Shown here one piece after another: positions 45,209 through 53,307 of a DNA stretch of 64,000 bases. Within the stretch, counting starts at the first letter, position 1. Each line of letters begins with the position of its first letter. The DNA is from Natrinema versiforme (GTDB taxonomy: Archaea > Halobacteriota > Halobacteria > Halobacteriales > Natrialbaceae): the NCBI RefSeq assembly GCF_005576615.1, contig NZ_CP040330.1, positions 124,001-188,000 on the forward strand, in the 5' to 3' direction. The notes below the pieces were generated by a model, which did no database searches, was not told where the DNA came from, and was given only the letters and a program-made list of their open reading frames with translations. A program made the position numbers and the translations under genes.

Positions 45209-45796
45209 TCATCGTCGATCGAGGGACCCGCGACTGGCGTCGTCGACCGGGCTCGCCGCGAGTAGCGTCTCGAGGGCGTCGCCGTCCGACAGCGACTCGA
45301 GATCGGCCCGCATCGCCCGTTCGTCGTCGTAGTTCGGTCGGAGCGCGTCGACGACGGCGTCGGCGTCCTCACCTTCGATGGCGCTCGCGAGCGCCATTGC
45401 CGTCTCGTAGGCCGTACACTCGAGGGCCTCGAGTTTCAGCGCGGTCTCGAGGTAGTACAGCGGCCGGAGCGCGTCGTTCAGGACGACGTTGTTGAACGCC
45501 TCCTTGTCGGCGATCAGGCCGTCGAACTCCGGGGCGCGTCGCGTGTCGGGCTCCTCGCCGAGCGCGTCGAAGGCCCGCTCGATCCGCTCGCAGTGTCGCT
45601 GGGTCTCGTAGCAGTGCTCGTCGACCGCTTCCCACAGCCGCTCTCGACACTCCGTCGCGCGGGTGTCGGCTACCGCGTCGATCGAGACGTCGCCCGCCAG
45701 CGTCTCGAGTTCGTCACAGAGCTCCCGTTCGATGTAGTACAGTCGTTCCAACTCGGTCGCGAGCGCGTCGCGCGGTGTGGTTGCTGTCGTGCTCAT
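45209..45796 (-). CDS. DUF892 ferritin-like protein (YciE/F type), copy A
   Basis: 195 residues. The helices 'DALATELERLYYIERELCDELETLA' and 'HCYETQRHCERIERAFDALGEEP' match the downstream paralogue, including the ETQRHxERIERAFDALG motif. The third helix holds 'ETALKLEALECTAYETAMALA'. Three or more cysteines near the ligand helices are unusual for an iron-binding four-helix bundle. Co-transcription with copy B is likely (16 bp spacing), and the DUF5789 gene lies 28 bp upstream, giving a three-gene stress-type operon (inference). Confidence 0.82.
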   Translation of the reverse strand: MSTTATTPRDALATELERLYYIERELCDELETLAGDVSIDAVADTRATECRERLWEAVDEHCYETQRHCERIERAFDALGEEPDTRRAPEFDGLIADKEAFNNVVLNDALRPLYYLETALKLEALECTAYETAMALASAIEGEDADAVVDALRPNYDDERAMRADLESLSDGDALETLLAASPVDDASRGSLDRR

Positions 45797-45824
45797 GGCT
45801 GTGTCTCGGTCGCGAGTCGGTCGT

Positions 45825-46154
45825 TCAGAACGACTGCTGATCTCGCATGTGCTCGTCGGTATTGTGCGGGCTGTCGCCGCGGTCGCTGTACCGCGGCCGC
45901 CCCACGGCGTCTCGCCTGACGCCGTTGAGAATCGCTAACTCGAGTTCGTCCTGCGTCCCGTAGGTCTCGTGGCCCGACGTCTCGAGGATCGTCTCGAGGG
46001 AATCCGACCGCCGCGGGTACGTGATTTCGACGTCGTCGAACTCCGCGAGCACCTCGTCGGTGGTCATCGGGAACGTCGCGTCCCCGAACAGGTCGTTGAT
46101 AGCGCCGACGTCCAGCGACCGGATCTCGTCCGTGGTCTCGTCGATGTGGTTCAT
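45825..46154 (-). CDS. DUF5789-family protein
   Basis: 109 residues. The layout resembles haloarchaeal DUF5789: an N-terminal 'FPMTTDEVLAEFDDVEITYPRRSDSLETIL' (helix plus strand), a middle 'YGTQDELELAILNGV' helix, and the C-terminal signature 'AVGRPRYSDRGDSP'. Relatives are small acidic proteins of unknown function, sometimes stress-related. As first gene of the probable operon with two DUF892 proteins, it may share their induction. Confidence 0.75.
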   Translation of the reverse strand: MNHIDETTDEIRSLDVGAINDLFGDATFPMTTDEVLAEFDDVEITYPRRSDSLETILETSGHETYGTQDELELAILNGVRRDAVGRPRYSDRGDSPHNTDEHMRDQQSF

Positions 46155-46346
46155 CGGGTGGACCTATCCCGATGGGCGGGAAAGTACCACAGCTTGCAGG
46201 CGACGACAGGACGATTAAACCGTCCTTCTGGCACCTCTACGGCCGTATATCGACACTTCAGTAATTCACGGTCACTGCTCGAGCGAGGCCGTGGAACGGG
46301 TTGCCGGCAGGCCAAGCCATAGGCCGATCCGTGCGAATGGTCGCAC

Positions 46347-47336
46347 ATGAACTATCGACGACTCGGTTCGATCGACAGCGACGTCTCCGAGGTCGGCCTC
46401 GGGACGTGGAACATCGGCGGCGACTGGGGCGATGTCGACGACGAAACCGGTCGCGATGTCGTCCGCGCCGCGATCGATGCGGACATCGACTTCATCGACA
46501 CCGCGGATGTCTACGGCGACGGCCGCAGCGAACGCCACATCGGGCACGTCCTCGACGAGCGCGGGGCTCACGACGACGTGTTCGTCGCGACGAAGGCCGG
46601 CCGTCGGCTCGAGCCACACGAGGCCGACCGCTACGACGACGACCGCCTCTCCTCGTTCGTCGACCGGAGCCGCGAGAACCTCGGCGAGGAGACGCTGAAT
46701 CTCCTCCAGTTGCACTGTCCGCCGACCGAGGCGTACTACCAGCCGTCGACGTTCGACGCGCTCGAGCGACTGAAAGCCGAGAACAAGATCGCTCACGCCG
46801 GCGTGAGCGTCGAAACGGTCGAGGAAGCCCTGAAGGCCATCGAGTACGACGTCGTCGAGACCGTCCAGATCATCTTTAACCCGTTCCGCCAGCGCCCGAA
46901 CGAACTGTTCTTCGAGCGGGCGAAACGGAACGATATCGGCGTGATCGTCCGGGTGCCGTACGCGTCGGGGCTCTTGACCGGCGCGCTCGAGCGCGACCAG
47001 GAGTTCGCCGAGGACGACCACCGGAACTTCAACCGCGAGGGCGAGGCCTTCGACGTCGGCGAGACGTTCGCCGGCGTCCCCTACGAGACGGGCCACGACG
47101 CCGTCGACGCGCTCGACCCCCACGTCCCCGAGGACCTGTCGCTGGCCGACCTCACCCTCCGGTGGATCCTCGATCACGAAGCGGTCTCGACGGTCATTCC
47201 GGGGACGACCTCGCCGGAGCACGTCCGGAGCAACGCCGCCGTTTCGGACCTGTCGCCGCTCTCGAATCAGGTCCACGGTGCGGTCCGAGACGTCTACGAG
47301 GAGTACGTGTTCGAACACGTCCACCACCGCTGGTAG
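46347..47336 (+). CDS. Aldo/keto reductase
   Basis: 329 residues, (beta/alpha)8 NADPH-dependent oxidoreductase. The catalytic tetrad is visible: D51 and Y56 (IDTADVYGDG), K83 (FVATKAGR) and H123 (LQLHCPP). The start MNYRRLGSIDSDVSEVGLGT is typical. The ending 'STVIPGTTSPEHVRSN' is the cofactor-phosphate-binding region of the YghZ/PdxI-type branch. Substrate unknown. A second aldo/keto reductase of a different branch lies at 49453. Confidence 0.92.
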   Translation: MNYRRLGSIDSDVSEVGLGTWNIGGDWGDVDDETGRDVVRAAIDADIDFIDTADVYGDGRSERHIGHVLDERGAHDDVFVATKAGRRLEPHEADRYDDDRLSSFVDRSRENLGEETLNLLQLHCPPTEAYYQPSTFDALERLKAENKIAHAGVSVETVEEALKAIEYDVVETVQIIFNPFRQRPNELFFERAKRNDIGVIVRVPYASGLLTGALERDQEFAEDDHRNFNREGEAFDVGETFAGVPYETGHDAVDALDPHVPEDLSLADLTLRWILDHEAVSTVIPGTTSPEHVRSNAAVSDLSPLSNQVHGAVRDVYEEYVFEHVHHRW

Positions 47337-47468
47337 CGCCGGAAGCAGCCACTGAGACGGCCGCTGCGTTGCTCGGCTGAGACGCTTCGCGGCGAGCCTT
47401 CGAGTTCGACTCGAGGCCGTGAGTACGCAAGGACCACGCCGATTTTCCGGCGCGGCGTACCCTCGCGT

Positions 47469-47861
47469 ATGACCGACTACGAGCTGCACGAGCCCGATTT
47501 TTCGGACACGACGACCGAAGAGTGGGACGAACCGCGACTCGAGGACTTCGATATCTCCGAGCGGAGCTCGGATGGTCAGCGAGACTCGTCAGAGTCTCGC
47601 CAGACCGACGATCTGAGCGAGGTGTCGGACCACTTCATCCTCTCGGCGTCGGGCTTTCCGCCGGAGAACTTCACGGATCTGAAACTCCCGGTCGTCGATC
47701 CCGACGGGAACCTCAACAAGAACGCGCTGCAGACGGCGAAAAGCGGCGGTCACGGCGTCGGTGCGGTCGACGACCTCGACGACGAGAAGGCGGAAAATAT
47801 CGAGGACATGATCGACGACCTCGCGAACGAACACTTCGAGGACGCCGACTTCGGCGACTGA
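47469..47861 (+). CDS. Conserved haloarchaeal hypothetical protein
   Basis: 130 residues, very acidic. A disordered N-terminal half (rich in E, D, S) is followed by a conserved-looking core 'DHFILSASGFPPENFTDLKLPVVDPDGNLNKNALQ', then 'TAKSGGHGVGAVDDL' and an acidic helical tail 'EKAENIEDMIDDLANEHFED'. The core resembles other haloarchaeal short proteins whose function I cannot name. It follows the aldo/keto reductase by 132 bp on the same strand. Confidence 0.75.
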   Translation: MTDYELHEPDFSDTTTEEWDEPRLEDFDISERSSDGQRDSSESRQTDDLSEVSDHFILSASGFPPENFTDLKLPVVDPDGNLNKNALQTAKSGGHGVGAVDDLDDEKAENIEDMIDDLANEHFEDADFGD

Positions 47862-47888
47862 GCAGCGTCGGTCGCGATCGGCGGTGGA

Positions 47889-48083
47889 TTACCGCGCCGC
47901 GTCGGAAACTCGTCGTGCCGTCGGATCGATGAATCTCCCCAGTCGCGCGAGGACGACGAGGCCGAGCAGCACGCATCCGCGGCCCCAGTTGCCGCGGTCG
48001 AACTCCCGCTTTGCCGCCGCCACGACCGCGCGGATCGGCGGTGATCGCGTCGGTTTCGTCCCGAGGAGAGCCGTGACTGGCAT
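47889..48083 (-). CDS. Possible small hypothetical protein
   Basis: 64 residues with a basic N-terminus and one hydrophobic stretch (RGCVLLGLVVLARLGRFI). The composition is basic, unlike neighbours, so it may be spurious. It fills a gap between convergent-ended genes, has an ATG and no competing ORF. Confidence 0.3.
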   Translation of the reverse strand: MPVTALLGTKPTRSPPIRAVVAAAKREFDRGNWGRGCVLLGLVVLARLGRFIDPTARRVSDAAR

Positions 48084-48169
48084 ACTCGTTCTAGACGCGA
48101 CGACGAAATAGCGCCGGTCCCAGCGGTTGCAAGTACTATTCTATCCGCAGAGTCGAGATCCCGGCCCGG

Positions 48170-49129
48170 TTACTCCGGATCGAACCCGCCGACGAGGTGC
48201 TCGAGCGCGAACAGGACGATTGCCCCGAGTGCGGCCCACGCGGCCGTCAGCGCCATCGTTTCCGTCGTCCACGCGTGCGCCTCGCCGATGTTGTGCAACG
48301 GCGCGGGAACGGAGCCGGCGATCAGACTCACCAGGAAGACGAGGGTCACGCCGCGGTGGCGGGCCAGCGCGGCGCGCACGACGCGGGCGATGGTGACGAG
48401 GCCGATGACGCCGCCGGCGACGAACAGCGCCACGGTCGTCCCCGGGTCGGTGACCGCCGCGAGCGAGCCGCCGCCGAGCAGGTCCGCCCCGGCGCGGACG
48501 AACGCGCTCAGTTCGTCGGAGAGGAAGACGTACTGGCCAAGCAGGATCAGGATCAACGAGCCCGAAATGCCCGGCAGGATCATCGCGCTGATCGCGATCG
48601 CGCCGGCGACGAAGATCACGACCGGCCCGCCGCCGGGCAGTTGGACGATGTCGGCGGCGACCAGCAGTGCGAGCGTCGCGCCCGCCGCTGCAGCGCTGAG
48701 GTGTGCCGGTGAGGAGAACTCGAGGCTCCGGCCGAGCGCGATCGCCGAGGCGGCGATCAGCCCGGTGAAGAAGCCGAATATCGCCACCGGATGGGACTCT
48801 GCGAGCGACGAGACGATATCGGCGATGAGGACGACCGCGGTGACCATCCCGACCCCCAGCGGCACCAGAAACTGGAGGTCCATCTCGAGCAGCGCTTCCC
48901 GGGCTCGCGACCGGTTCTCGGGATGATACCCCCGGAGGACGGCGATCCCCCGACGAGGCGTGAGTGCGGTGACGGCGGCGATCAGCCGCCCGTAGAAACC
49001 AAGCAGGAGCGCGACGGTCCCGCCGGAGACGCCGGGCAGCGCGTCCGCTGCACCCATACAGAGCCCGTAGCCGTAGGCCCGGAGCAGTTCGATGCGGTCG
49101 CCGACGATGTCGGTTCGCTCATGCGCCAT
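48170..49129 (-). CDS. DUF368 (PopT-like) polyprenyl-phosphate transporter
   Basis: 319 residues, about eight to ten membrane segments. DUF368 signatures are 'GAADALPGVSGGTVALLLGFYGRLI' near the N-terminus and 'ILPGISGSLILILLGQY' in the middle, the two halves of an internal repeat (PGxSGG and PGxSGS). The bacterial homologue PopT recycles undecaprenyl phosphate across the membrane (established knowledge). In archaea the carrier would be dolichyl phosphate used for N-glycosylation, which fits the sequon-rich secreted protein at 10966 (inference). Confidence 0.9.
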   Translation of the reverse strand: MAHERTDIVGDRIELLRAYGYGLCMGAADALPGVSGGTVALLLGFYGRLIAAVTALTPRRGIAVLRGYHPENRSRAREALLEMDLQFLVPLGVGMVTAVVLIADIVSSLAESHPVAIFGFFTGLIAASAIALGRSLEFSSPAHLSAAAAGATLALLVAADIVQLPGGGPVVIFVAGAIAISAMILPGISGSLILILLGQYVFLSDELSAFVRAGADLLGGGSLAAVTDPGTTVALFVAGGVIGLVTIARVVRAALARHRGVTLVFLVSLIAGSVPAPLHNIGEAHAWTTETMALTAAWAALGAIVLFALEHLVGGFDPE

Positions 49130-49452
49130 GTCTCAGTTCCCGCGGGTTTCGGCTCGACTGTCGGCTCGCTCGCGTCCGAACTCGTCGTCTCGAGCCCGAG
49201 CGATCGGGCCGCCGTGTCGGCTGCATGCTCGATGGGGCGACGTGCGGCCGTATAAAAGTGCGACAACCGCGTCAGCGCGTGCCGTCTCCGCACGTGACCG
49301 TCGTTACCGGCCTATTTCTGCCAGTCTCGTCGAAAAACGCGGGGTACTGGACGAGCGCCGCTCTACACAGCGATCGGACAGGCGGTGAAGTCCCGATATT
49401 ACCGGGTTCGGAATCGTTTTCCACGCTGATAGAAAACGTGTACGTGATTTCT
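49130..49452. other. Intergenic region between DUF368 and aldo/keto reductase
   Basis: 323 bp divergent region without a convincing gene. A TATA-like CGTATAAAAGTG lies at 49248-49259, roughly 120 bp from the DUF368 start and 200 bp from the reductase start. Close to the reductase sits an inverted repeat (49415-49438). Minus- and plus-strand ORFs here are short, arginine-rich shadows. Confidence 0.6.
49415..49438. promoter_or_regulatory. Inverted repeat upstream of the aldo/keto reductase
   Basis: CGTTTTC (49415-49421) and GAAAACG (49432-49438) are exact reverse complements separated by 10 bp. The element ends 14 bp before the reductase ATG at 49453, so it lies over the probable transcription start or leader. 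A TATA-like GATATTAC sits upstream at 49395-49402. Likely operator; regulator unknown. Confidence 0.5.
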
Positions 49453-50286
49453 ATGGACACAGTGCCAACGCGATCGCTCCCGAGCGGTGACGAGATCCCG
49501 GTCGTCGGTGCCGGCACGTGGGACGTCGGCGGCGACGCCGTGAAAGAGACGGTCCGAACCGCGCTGGACCGCGGCTATACCCACGTCGACACGGCGGAGG
49601 GATACAAGAACGAGGCCGAGATCGGCGAGGTCCTCTCCGAGCACGACCGCGAGGACCTCTTTCTCACGTCGAAGGTGCTCCCGTCGAACCTGCATTACGA
49701 CAACGTCCTCGAGTCGCTGGAGGCGTCGCTCGATAAACTCGGCGTCTCCGCGCTGGACCTGTATCTCATCCACTGGCCGAACCCCGCGATCTCGCTGCGG
49801 GAGACGTTCGACGCGCTCGAGCGCGCTCACGAGGAGGGGCTGATCCGAAACGTCGGCGTCAGCAACTTCAGCAAGTACCAGCTCATGTTCGCCCGGAAGG
49901 TGGCCGACGTGCCGATCGCGGTCAATCAGATCGAGCTCCACCCGTGGTACTACCGCGAGGAGTTGCTCGAGTACTGCCACGAACACGACATCGTCGTCGA
50001 GGCGTCCGCGCCGCTCGCCAGAACCGAACTCTTCGACGATCCGGTGTTGAACGACGTCGCCGAGGCCTACGAGAAGACGCCGGCACAGGTCGCCCTGAAA
50101 TGGGCGCTCCAGAAGGACATCGTCGTGTTGCCGAAGTCGACCTCGGAACCGCACCTCCGGCAGAACATCGACCTCTTCGGCTGGGAACTCGACGCCGACG
50201 ACGTCGCCCGCATTGACGACATCGATCGGATGGACAACGTCTACATGATCGACCTCGACGACGACACCTACGGCATTCGGTCCTGA
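49453..50286 (+). CDS. Aldo/keto reductase (AKR5-like)
   Basis: 277 residues. The catalytic tetrad is D46 and Y51 (VDTAEGYKNE), K74 (FLTSKVL) and H107 (YLIHWPN). 'VGVSNFSKYQL' and 'VLPKSTSEPHLRQN' are typical of the 2,5-diketogluconate reductase/AKR5 branch. It reduces an aldehyde or ketone with NADPH; substrate unknown. The frame is open upstream to 49225 but the ATG at 49453 (MDTVPTRSLPSGDEIP) starts the domain. Confidence 0.92.
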   Translation: MDTVPTRSLPSGDEIPVVGAGTWDVGGDAVKETVRTALDRGYTHVDTAEGYKNEAEIGEVLSEHDREDLFLTSKVLPSNLHYDNVLESLEASLDKLGVSALDLYLIHWPNPAISLRETFDALERAHEEGLIRNVGVSNFSKYQLMFARKVADVPIAVNQIELHPWYYREELLEYCHEHDIVVEASAPLARTELFDDPVLNDVAEAYEKTPAQVALKWALQKDIVVLPKSTSEPHLRQNIDLFGWELDADDVARIDDIDRMDNVYMIDLDDDTYGIRS

Positions 50287-50452
50287 CGGCGGGGATCGTC
50301 GCCACTAATCTCTATTTCGACAGCTATCCGCCGCTTACACACCGGTTTCGATTCCGCGCCGAGCGGCTCGAGGCGCGTGCCTCGTGATACCATGGACGGA
50401 CGCTCCGGGCGGGAACTTTTTCTCGCTCCGGTTTGATACGCCGGTCGAGAAC

Positions 50453-52507
50453 ATGGACCTCGAGTCGATTCCGGGCGTCGGCGAAAAGACGGCCCGAGCG
50501 CTGTCCGCACTCGACGATCCCGAGCGCGCGCTTCGGGCGGGCGACGTGGAGGCGATCGCGACCGCGCCGGGAATCTCGCAGGGCCGGGCGGCCCGCATCG
50601 CGCGCGGCGCGATCCGGCTCGAGCACGACGATCCCGGCGGCTTCCTCGCGACGGACCGCGCCCGCGAGGTCTACCGCGAACTCCTCGGGCGGCTCGAGGA
50701 GCGCACCGTGACCGACTACGCGGCCCAGCGACTCGAGACGATCTATCCGAGCCCCCGGCGCTCGCGCATCGAGGAGGTGCAGTCGTTCGCGGCCGACGCG
50801 CTCGAGCGCGAGCCGGAGCCGGCCGTGCTCGCGGCGCTCGAGGGGGTCGAACCGCTCCGGGAGCCGGGCGACGTGCGGGTCCGCGAGCGCTGTCTGGCGA
50901 CGACCGACGCCGAGCGCTACTCCGAGGCCCGGGAGGCGATCCCGGAGCTCTCCGTCGAGATCGTCGAGGACGCACAGGGGCTGGCCGAACTCGCGCGGGG
51001 GTACGCCACCGTGATCGCCCTCGACGAGTCCTTCGCCGGCGTCACCCTCGATGGCGACGTGCAGGTCCGGCCCGACGCGCTCGAGACGCCGGCGGAGGTC
51101 GTCCCGGAGCGCCCGCTCGCCTTCTTCGCGCGCAACCGGGACCGGCTGCAGGCGGCCATCGAGGTCCACCGGGAGGCCGGCCTCGACGCGCCCTGCGATC
51201 TCGCCGCGCTCGAGGACGGCCTCTCGCGGCTCGACGAGGACGGTACAGTTGCGGGCGACGACGAACTCGACCGGCTGACGACGGCGGTCGACGACCTCGA
51301 CGCGGCGGCCGGAGCGGCCGAGAGCGTCGCCAACGACCACCTGCGGGAGGCCATCCGCGAACAGGACGTGACGATCGAGGGCTCCGACCTGCTCTCGCTG
51401 GTCGAACGCGGGGCCGGCGTCGATTCGCTGCTCTCCCGCGAACTCGCGGACGAGTACGCCGCGGCCGTCGAGGCCGCCCGGGACCACCTCGTCGACGCGC
51501 TCGACCTCGAGCAGGGCGAGGCCGAGATCGCCCGCCGCGCGTTCAGCGACGAGCCGACGTTTCCGGTCGAGCGCGACGACGATGTCATCGGCCGCCTGCG
51601 CGACGAGCTGACGGCGGCCAAGGAGCGCCGCGCGGGCCGGCTCAAACGCGAACTCGCGGCCGACCTCGCCGACCAGCGCGATGGGGCCCGCCAACTCGTC
51701 CGCGACGCCCTCGAGTTAGACGTCGAACTCGCGATCGCCCGGTTCGCCCGGGAGTACGACTGTACGATACCCGAGTTCGTTGCGCCGGGCGAGAGCGAGG
51801 GCGGCGGCGACGCCGTCGGCTTCGCAATCGCGGGCGGCCGCTCGCCGCTGCTCGACGAACCGCTCGAGGCGATCGACCCCGTCGACTACGAGGTTTCCGG
51901 CGTCGCCCTGCTGTCAGGGGTCAACAGCGGCGGGAAGACCTCCACGCTGGACCTGGTCGCGAGCGTGGTGATTCTGGCGCACATGGGGCTGCCGGTCCCC
52001 GCCGAGCGCGTTCGCCTGCGGCGGTTCGACGATCTGCACTACCACGCGAAGACGCAGGGAACCCTCGACGCAGGGGCCTTCGAGTCCACCGTGCGGGAGT
52101 TCGCGGACCTCGCCGAGGGCGGCGAGGGCTCGCTCGTGCTGGTCGACGAACTCGAGAGCATCACCGAACCCGGCGCGTCGGCGAAGATCATCGCCGGGAT
52201 CTTGGAGGCGCTGGCCGAGAACGGCGCGACGGCGGTGTTCGTCTCCCATCTGGCCGACGAGATCAGCGAGATGGCCGCGTTCGACGTGACCGTCGACGGG
52301 ATCGAAGCCGTCGGGCTGGTCGACGGGGAACTCGAGGTGAACCGTTCGCCGGTCAAGGATCACCTCGCGCGGTCGACGCCGGAACTGATCGTCGAGAAAC
52401 TGGCCGACGAGGCTCGAGACGATCGGATAGCGACAAATGGCGGCGCGCCGGACGGCGGCGAACCCGAACCCGTTTTCTACGATCGGCTGCTCGAGAAGTT
52501 CGACTAG
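50453..52507 (+). CDS. MutS-family ATPase with N-terminal helix-hairpin-helix
   Basis: 684 residues. It opens with a helix-hairpin-helix DNA-binding module (about 5-48, IPGVGEKTARALSALDDPERAL), followed by a long helical core/clamp region and a C-terminal MutS ATPase domain. The ATPase has Walker A SGVNSGGKTSTL, a Q-loop/HYHAKTQGT segment, Walker B LVLVDELESI and the MutS-type signature FVSHLADEI. It lacks the mismatch-recognition domain I of MutS1 and no Smr nuclease domain follows, so it differs from MutS1 and bacterial MutS2. It is probably an archaeal MutS-related protein acting on recombination intermediates or ribosomes (inference). Start MDLESIPGVG at 50453 preferred. Confidence 0.85.
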   Translation: MDLESIPGVGEKTARALSALDDPERALRAGDVEAIATAPGISQGRAARIARGAIRLEHDDPGGFLATDRAREVYRELLGRLEERTVTDYAAQRLETIYPSPRRSRIEEVQSFAADALEREPEPAVLAALEGVEPLREPGDVRVRERCLATTDAERYSEAREAIPELSVEIVEDAQGLAELARGYATVIALDESFAGVTLDGDVQVRPDALETPAEVVPERPLAFFARNRDRLQAAIEVHREAGLDAPCDLAALEDGLSRLDEDGTVAGDDELDRLTTAVDDLDAAAGAAESVANDHLREAIREQDVTIEGSDLLSLVERGAGVDSLLSRELADEYAAAVEAARDHLVDALDLEQGEAEIARRAFSDEPTFPVERDDDVIGRLRDELTAAKERRAGRLKRELAADLADQRDGARQLVRDALELDVELAIARFAREYDCTIPEFVAPGESEGGGDAVGFAIAGGRSPLLDEPLEAIDPVDYEVSGVALLSGVNSGGKTSTLDLVASVVILAHMGLPVPAERVRLRRFDDLHYHAKTQGTLDAGAFESTVREFADLAEGGEGSLVLVDELESITEPGASAKIIAGILEALAENGATAVFVSHLADEISEMAAFDVTVDGIEAVGLVDGELEVNRSPVKDHLARSTPELIVEKLADEARDDRIATNGGAPDGGEPEPVFYDRLLEKFD

Positions 52508-52653
52508 TTCGATCCCTCCGTTTCCCGTCGACGGGTCCCAGTCCACTCCGCTCGATTCCCGCCAGCAGCCCGGTCGGAACCGGCGAGAGTCGCCATACTG
52601 CACTGGGGCATGCAAGTACAACACCTACGACTGCGCGGAGTCTGTGGTATCAC

Positions 52654-52821
52654 ATGCCATATCAGTTCGAGTGTCCCAGGGACGGCTGTTCCTTCGAGCT
52701 GCGCTGTGATGCCGATTACGAGGCGGCGCGGCTCGCGAGAGCCCACGCCCGCGTCGCACATCGCACCCGAATCGCGCCGGCGGATCTCGATCGGTGGCTC
52801 GAGCGAATCGAGGTCGCCTGA
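52654..52821 (+). CDS. DUF1059-like small zinc-finger protein
   Basis: 55 residues, found by direct reading: MPYQFECPRDGCSFELRCDA and a helix ending in LDRWLERIEVA. C7, C12, H31 and H36 make a C2H2-like knuckle followed by a C-terminal helix, the layout of DUF1059 proteins (a Cys-rich start and a final H-x4-H). Function unknown. It follows the MutS-like gene by 146 bp and is convergent with the hypothetical at 52841. Confidence 0.7.
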   Translation: MPYQFECPRDGCSFELRCDADYEAARLARAHARVAHRTRIAPADLDRWLERIEVA

Positions 52822-52840
52822 ATCGCCGACTGCCCGACGG

Positions 52841-53176
52841 CTACCGTTGCCGCCCGCCGCCGTGCCACTCCAGTATCCGTTTGTGACCCCACTTCTCTTC
52901 CTCGTCGCTCGGGTCGCCGGTGATCTCTCTGAGCGAGTCGGCGTCTCGCTCCGCGAGGAACTCGGCGAGCGCGTCGGCGTAGTCGGCGATCGCCGCGACC
53001 GTCTCGTCGTCCTGTAACGCCAAGGCCGTCGACATCGAATCCGGCATCTCGTCGGGTTTGACGTACGTTTCCTCGCGAGCGTACTCGGCGATCCCCCGCA
53101 GGGTCTTCGGGGAGAGATCGTCGAACTGCTCGAGCAGGAAGTCGGGAATCGCGTCTGGGGGTTCCGGTGGCGTCAT
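52841..53176 (-). CDS. Haloarchaeal hypothetical protein near orc
   Basis: 111 residues, acidic and helical: 'DAIPDFLLEQFDDLSPKTLRGIAEYAREETYVKPDEMP', then 'DDETVAAIADYADALAEFLAERDADSL' and a basic end (KWGHKRILEWHGGGRQR). Similar proteins occur in many haloarchaea but I know no function. Its ATG is divergent from orc with 131 bp between, an AT-rich patch included. Confidence 0.72.
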   Translation of the reverse strand: MTPPEPPDAIPDFLLEQFDDLSPKTLRGIAEYAREETYVKPDEMPDSMSTALALQDDETVAAIADYADALAEFLAERDADSLREITGDPSDEEEKWGHKRILEWHGGGRQR

Positions 53177-53307
53177 CGCTACGAGCTAAATAGATATAAT
53201 GAATATTAATGTTTGTGACCGTGTGAAACACTAACTGGTGACAGTGGTATCGAGCGAGGGATCGACCCACCGAAGCATTAAGACGCTGCGGAAGCAGGGT
53301 GAAAGTG

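Noticed and set aside
53187-53231. Replication origin next to orc
   Set aside because: Only an AT-rich patch and a short palindrome are present; no G-rich ORB repeats of the haloarchaeal type were found.
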